The notes under the pieces are model-generated. The model was not told the DNA's origin, ran no database searches, and saw only the letters and a program-made list of their open reading frames with translations. From contig JADIND010000037.1 of assembly GCA_017694215.1 (NCBI GenBank), positions 1-5,130 on the forward strand: DNA of 5,130 bases. The letters run 5' to 3'. Numbering within the stretch: the first letter of the stretch is position 1; every line of letters starts with the position of its first letter. Shown here piece by piece: positions 5,014-5,130 of this stretch. Source of the DNA: Candidatus Scatousia excrementipullorum (GTDB lineage: Bacteria > Cyanobacteriota > Vampirovibrionia > Gastranaerophilales > Gastranaerophilaceae). The position numbers were made by a program, and so were the translations under genes.

Positions 5014-5130
5014 TTGCGGGTAAAGTCCGGCAATAACGCATGGTCGAAAACCCTCCGGCACATTCGTGCCGCTTTCCTTATGAAGGGAGGCATTATACTT
5101 CCTCGCCCCTTTTTGGGGTGAGGGTTAGGG
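5004..5130. repeat. Hairpin-rich intergenic repeat, right copy, inverted and running off the window
   Basis: Read on the minus strand from 5130, this matches 197-319 nearly base for base through the middle. Differences cluster in three places. The outer hairpin (5101-5123) here has CCCC/GGGG arms and a TTTTT loop. The second hairpin has two G-to-A type changes that break two pairs. At the inner end, GCAAC/GTTGC (5005-5017) forms a cleaner stem than in the left copy. The repeat is at the window edge and probably continues. It lies about 60 bases upstream of the prs promoter, so it is not part of the prs transcript. No coding sequence is present from 4941 to the end. Confidence 0.75.

Noticed and set aside
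1..5130. Composite transposon bounded by the inverted repeats
   Set aside because: There is no transposase, the genes inside are core metabolism, and the repeats are too short and hairpin-rich to be insertion sequences.

Overview
The window carries six complete housekeeping genes and no recognisable defence, phage or secondary-metabolite genes. It looks like a chromosomal piece of a low-GC Gram-negative-type (diderm) bacterium, because four of the genes form a lipid A / outer-membrane biogenesis operon. Several protein details are reminiscent of cyanobacterial-type sequences: the FabZ core wording around AGID and RPGD, and the GPM...FADGEIYVQVKESVRG stretch plus SVSSLF ending in Prs. With the low GC this fits a non-photosynthetic cyanobacterial relative (Vampirovibrionia/Gastranaerophilales). 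That placement is an inference from memory of family sequences and was not tested.

Layout. Positions 1-363 hold no gene. They contain three adjacent repeat units: a unit of about 108 bp with imperfect terminal inverted repeats, a C-run/G-run palindrome, and a unit of about 123 bp with several hairpins. A HinT-type HIT protein gene follows on the minus strand (364-678). A 188-bp divergent promoter region separates it from a plus-strand operon: rfaE2/hldE-type adenylyltransferase, lpxD, lpxC, fabZ (867-3722). These genes are 0-23 nt apart and the lpxD/lpxC junction overlaps by one base. The operon ends at a strong stem-loop with an A-run on one side and a T-run on the other. A second stem-loop serves the convergent prs gene (3860-4873, minus strand), which has a near-consensus sigma-70 promoter. 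From about 5004 to the window end lies a second copy of the hairpin-rich repeat, inverted relative to the first.

How the genes work together. LpxC and LpxD carry out the second and third steps of lipid A synthesis. FabZ supplies hydroxyacyl-ACP chemistry at the branch between membrane phospholipid and lipid A. The RfaE2-type enzyme makes ADP-heptose, used for LPS inner core or other heptosylated glycans. Prs makes PRPP for nucleotide, histidine and tryptophan synthesis and is a separate transcription unit. lpxA and lpxB are not in the window, and fabZ is followed at once by a terminator.

I found no convincing new biological system. The most interesting non-coding signal is the pair of inverted, multi-hairpin intergenic repeats at the two ends. 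Their sequences differ mainly in hairpin loops, while two of the stems stay pairable.
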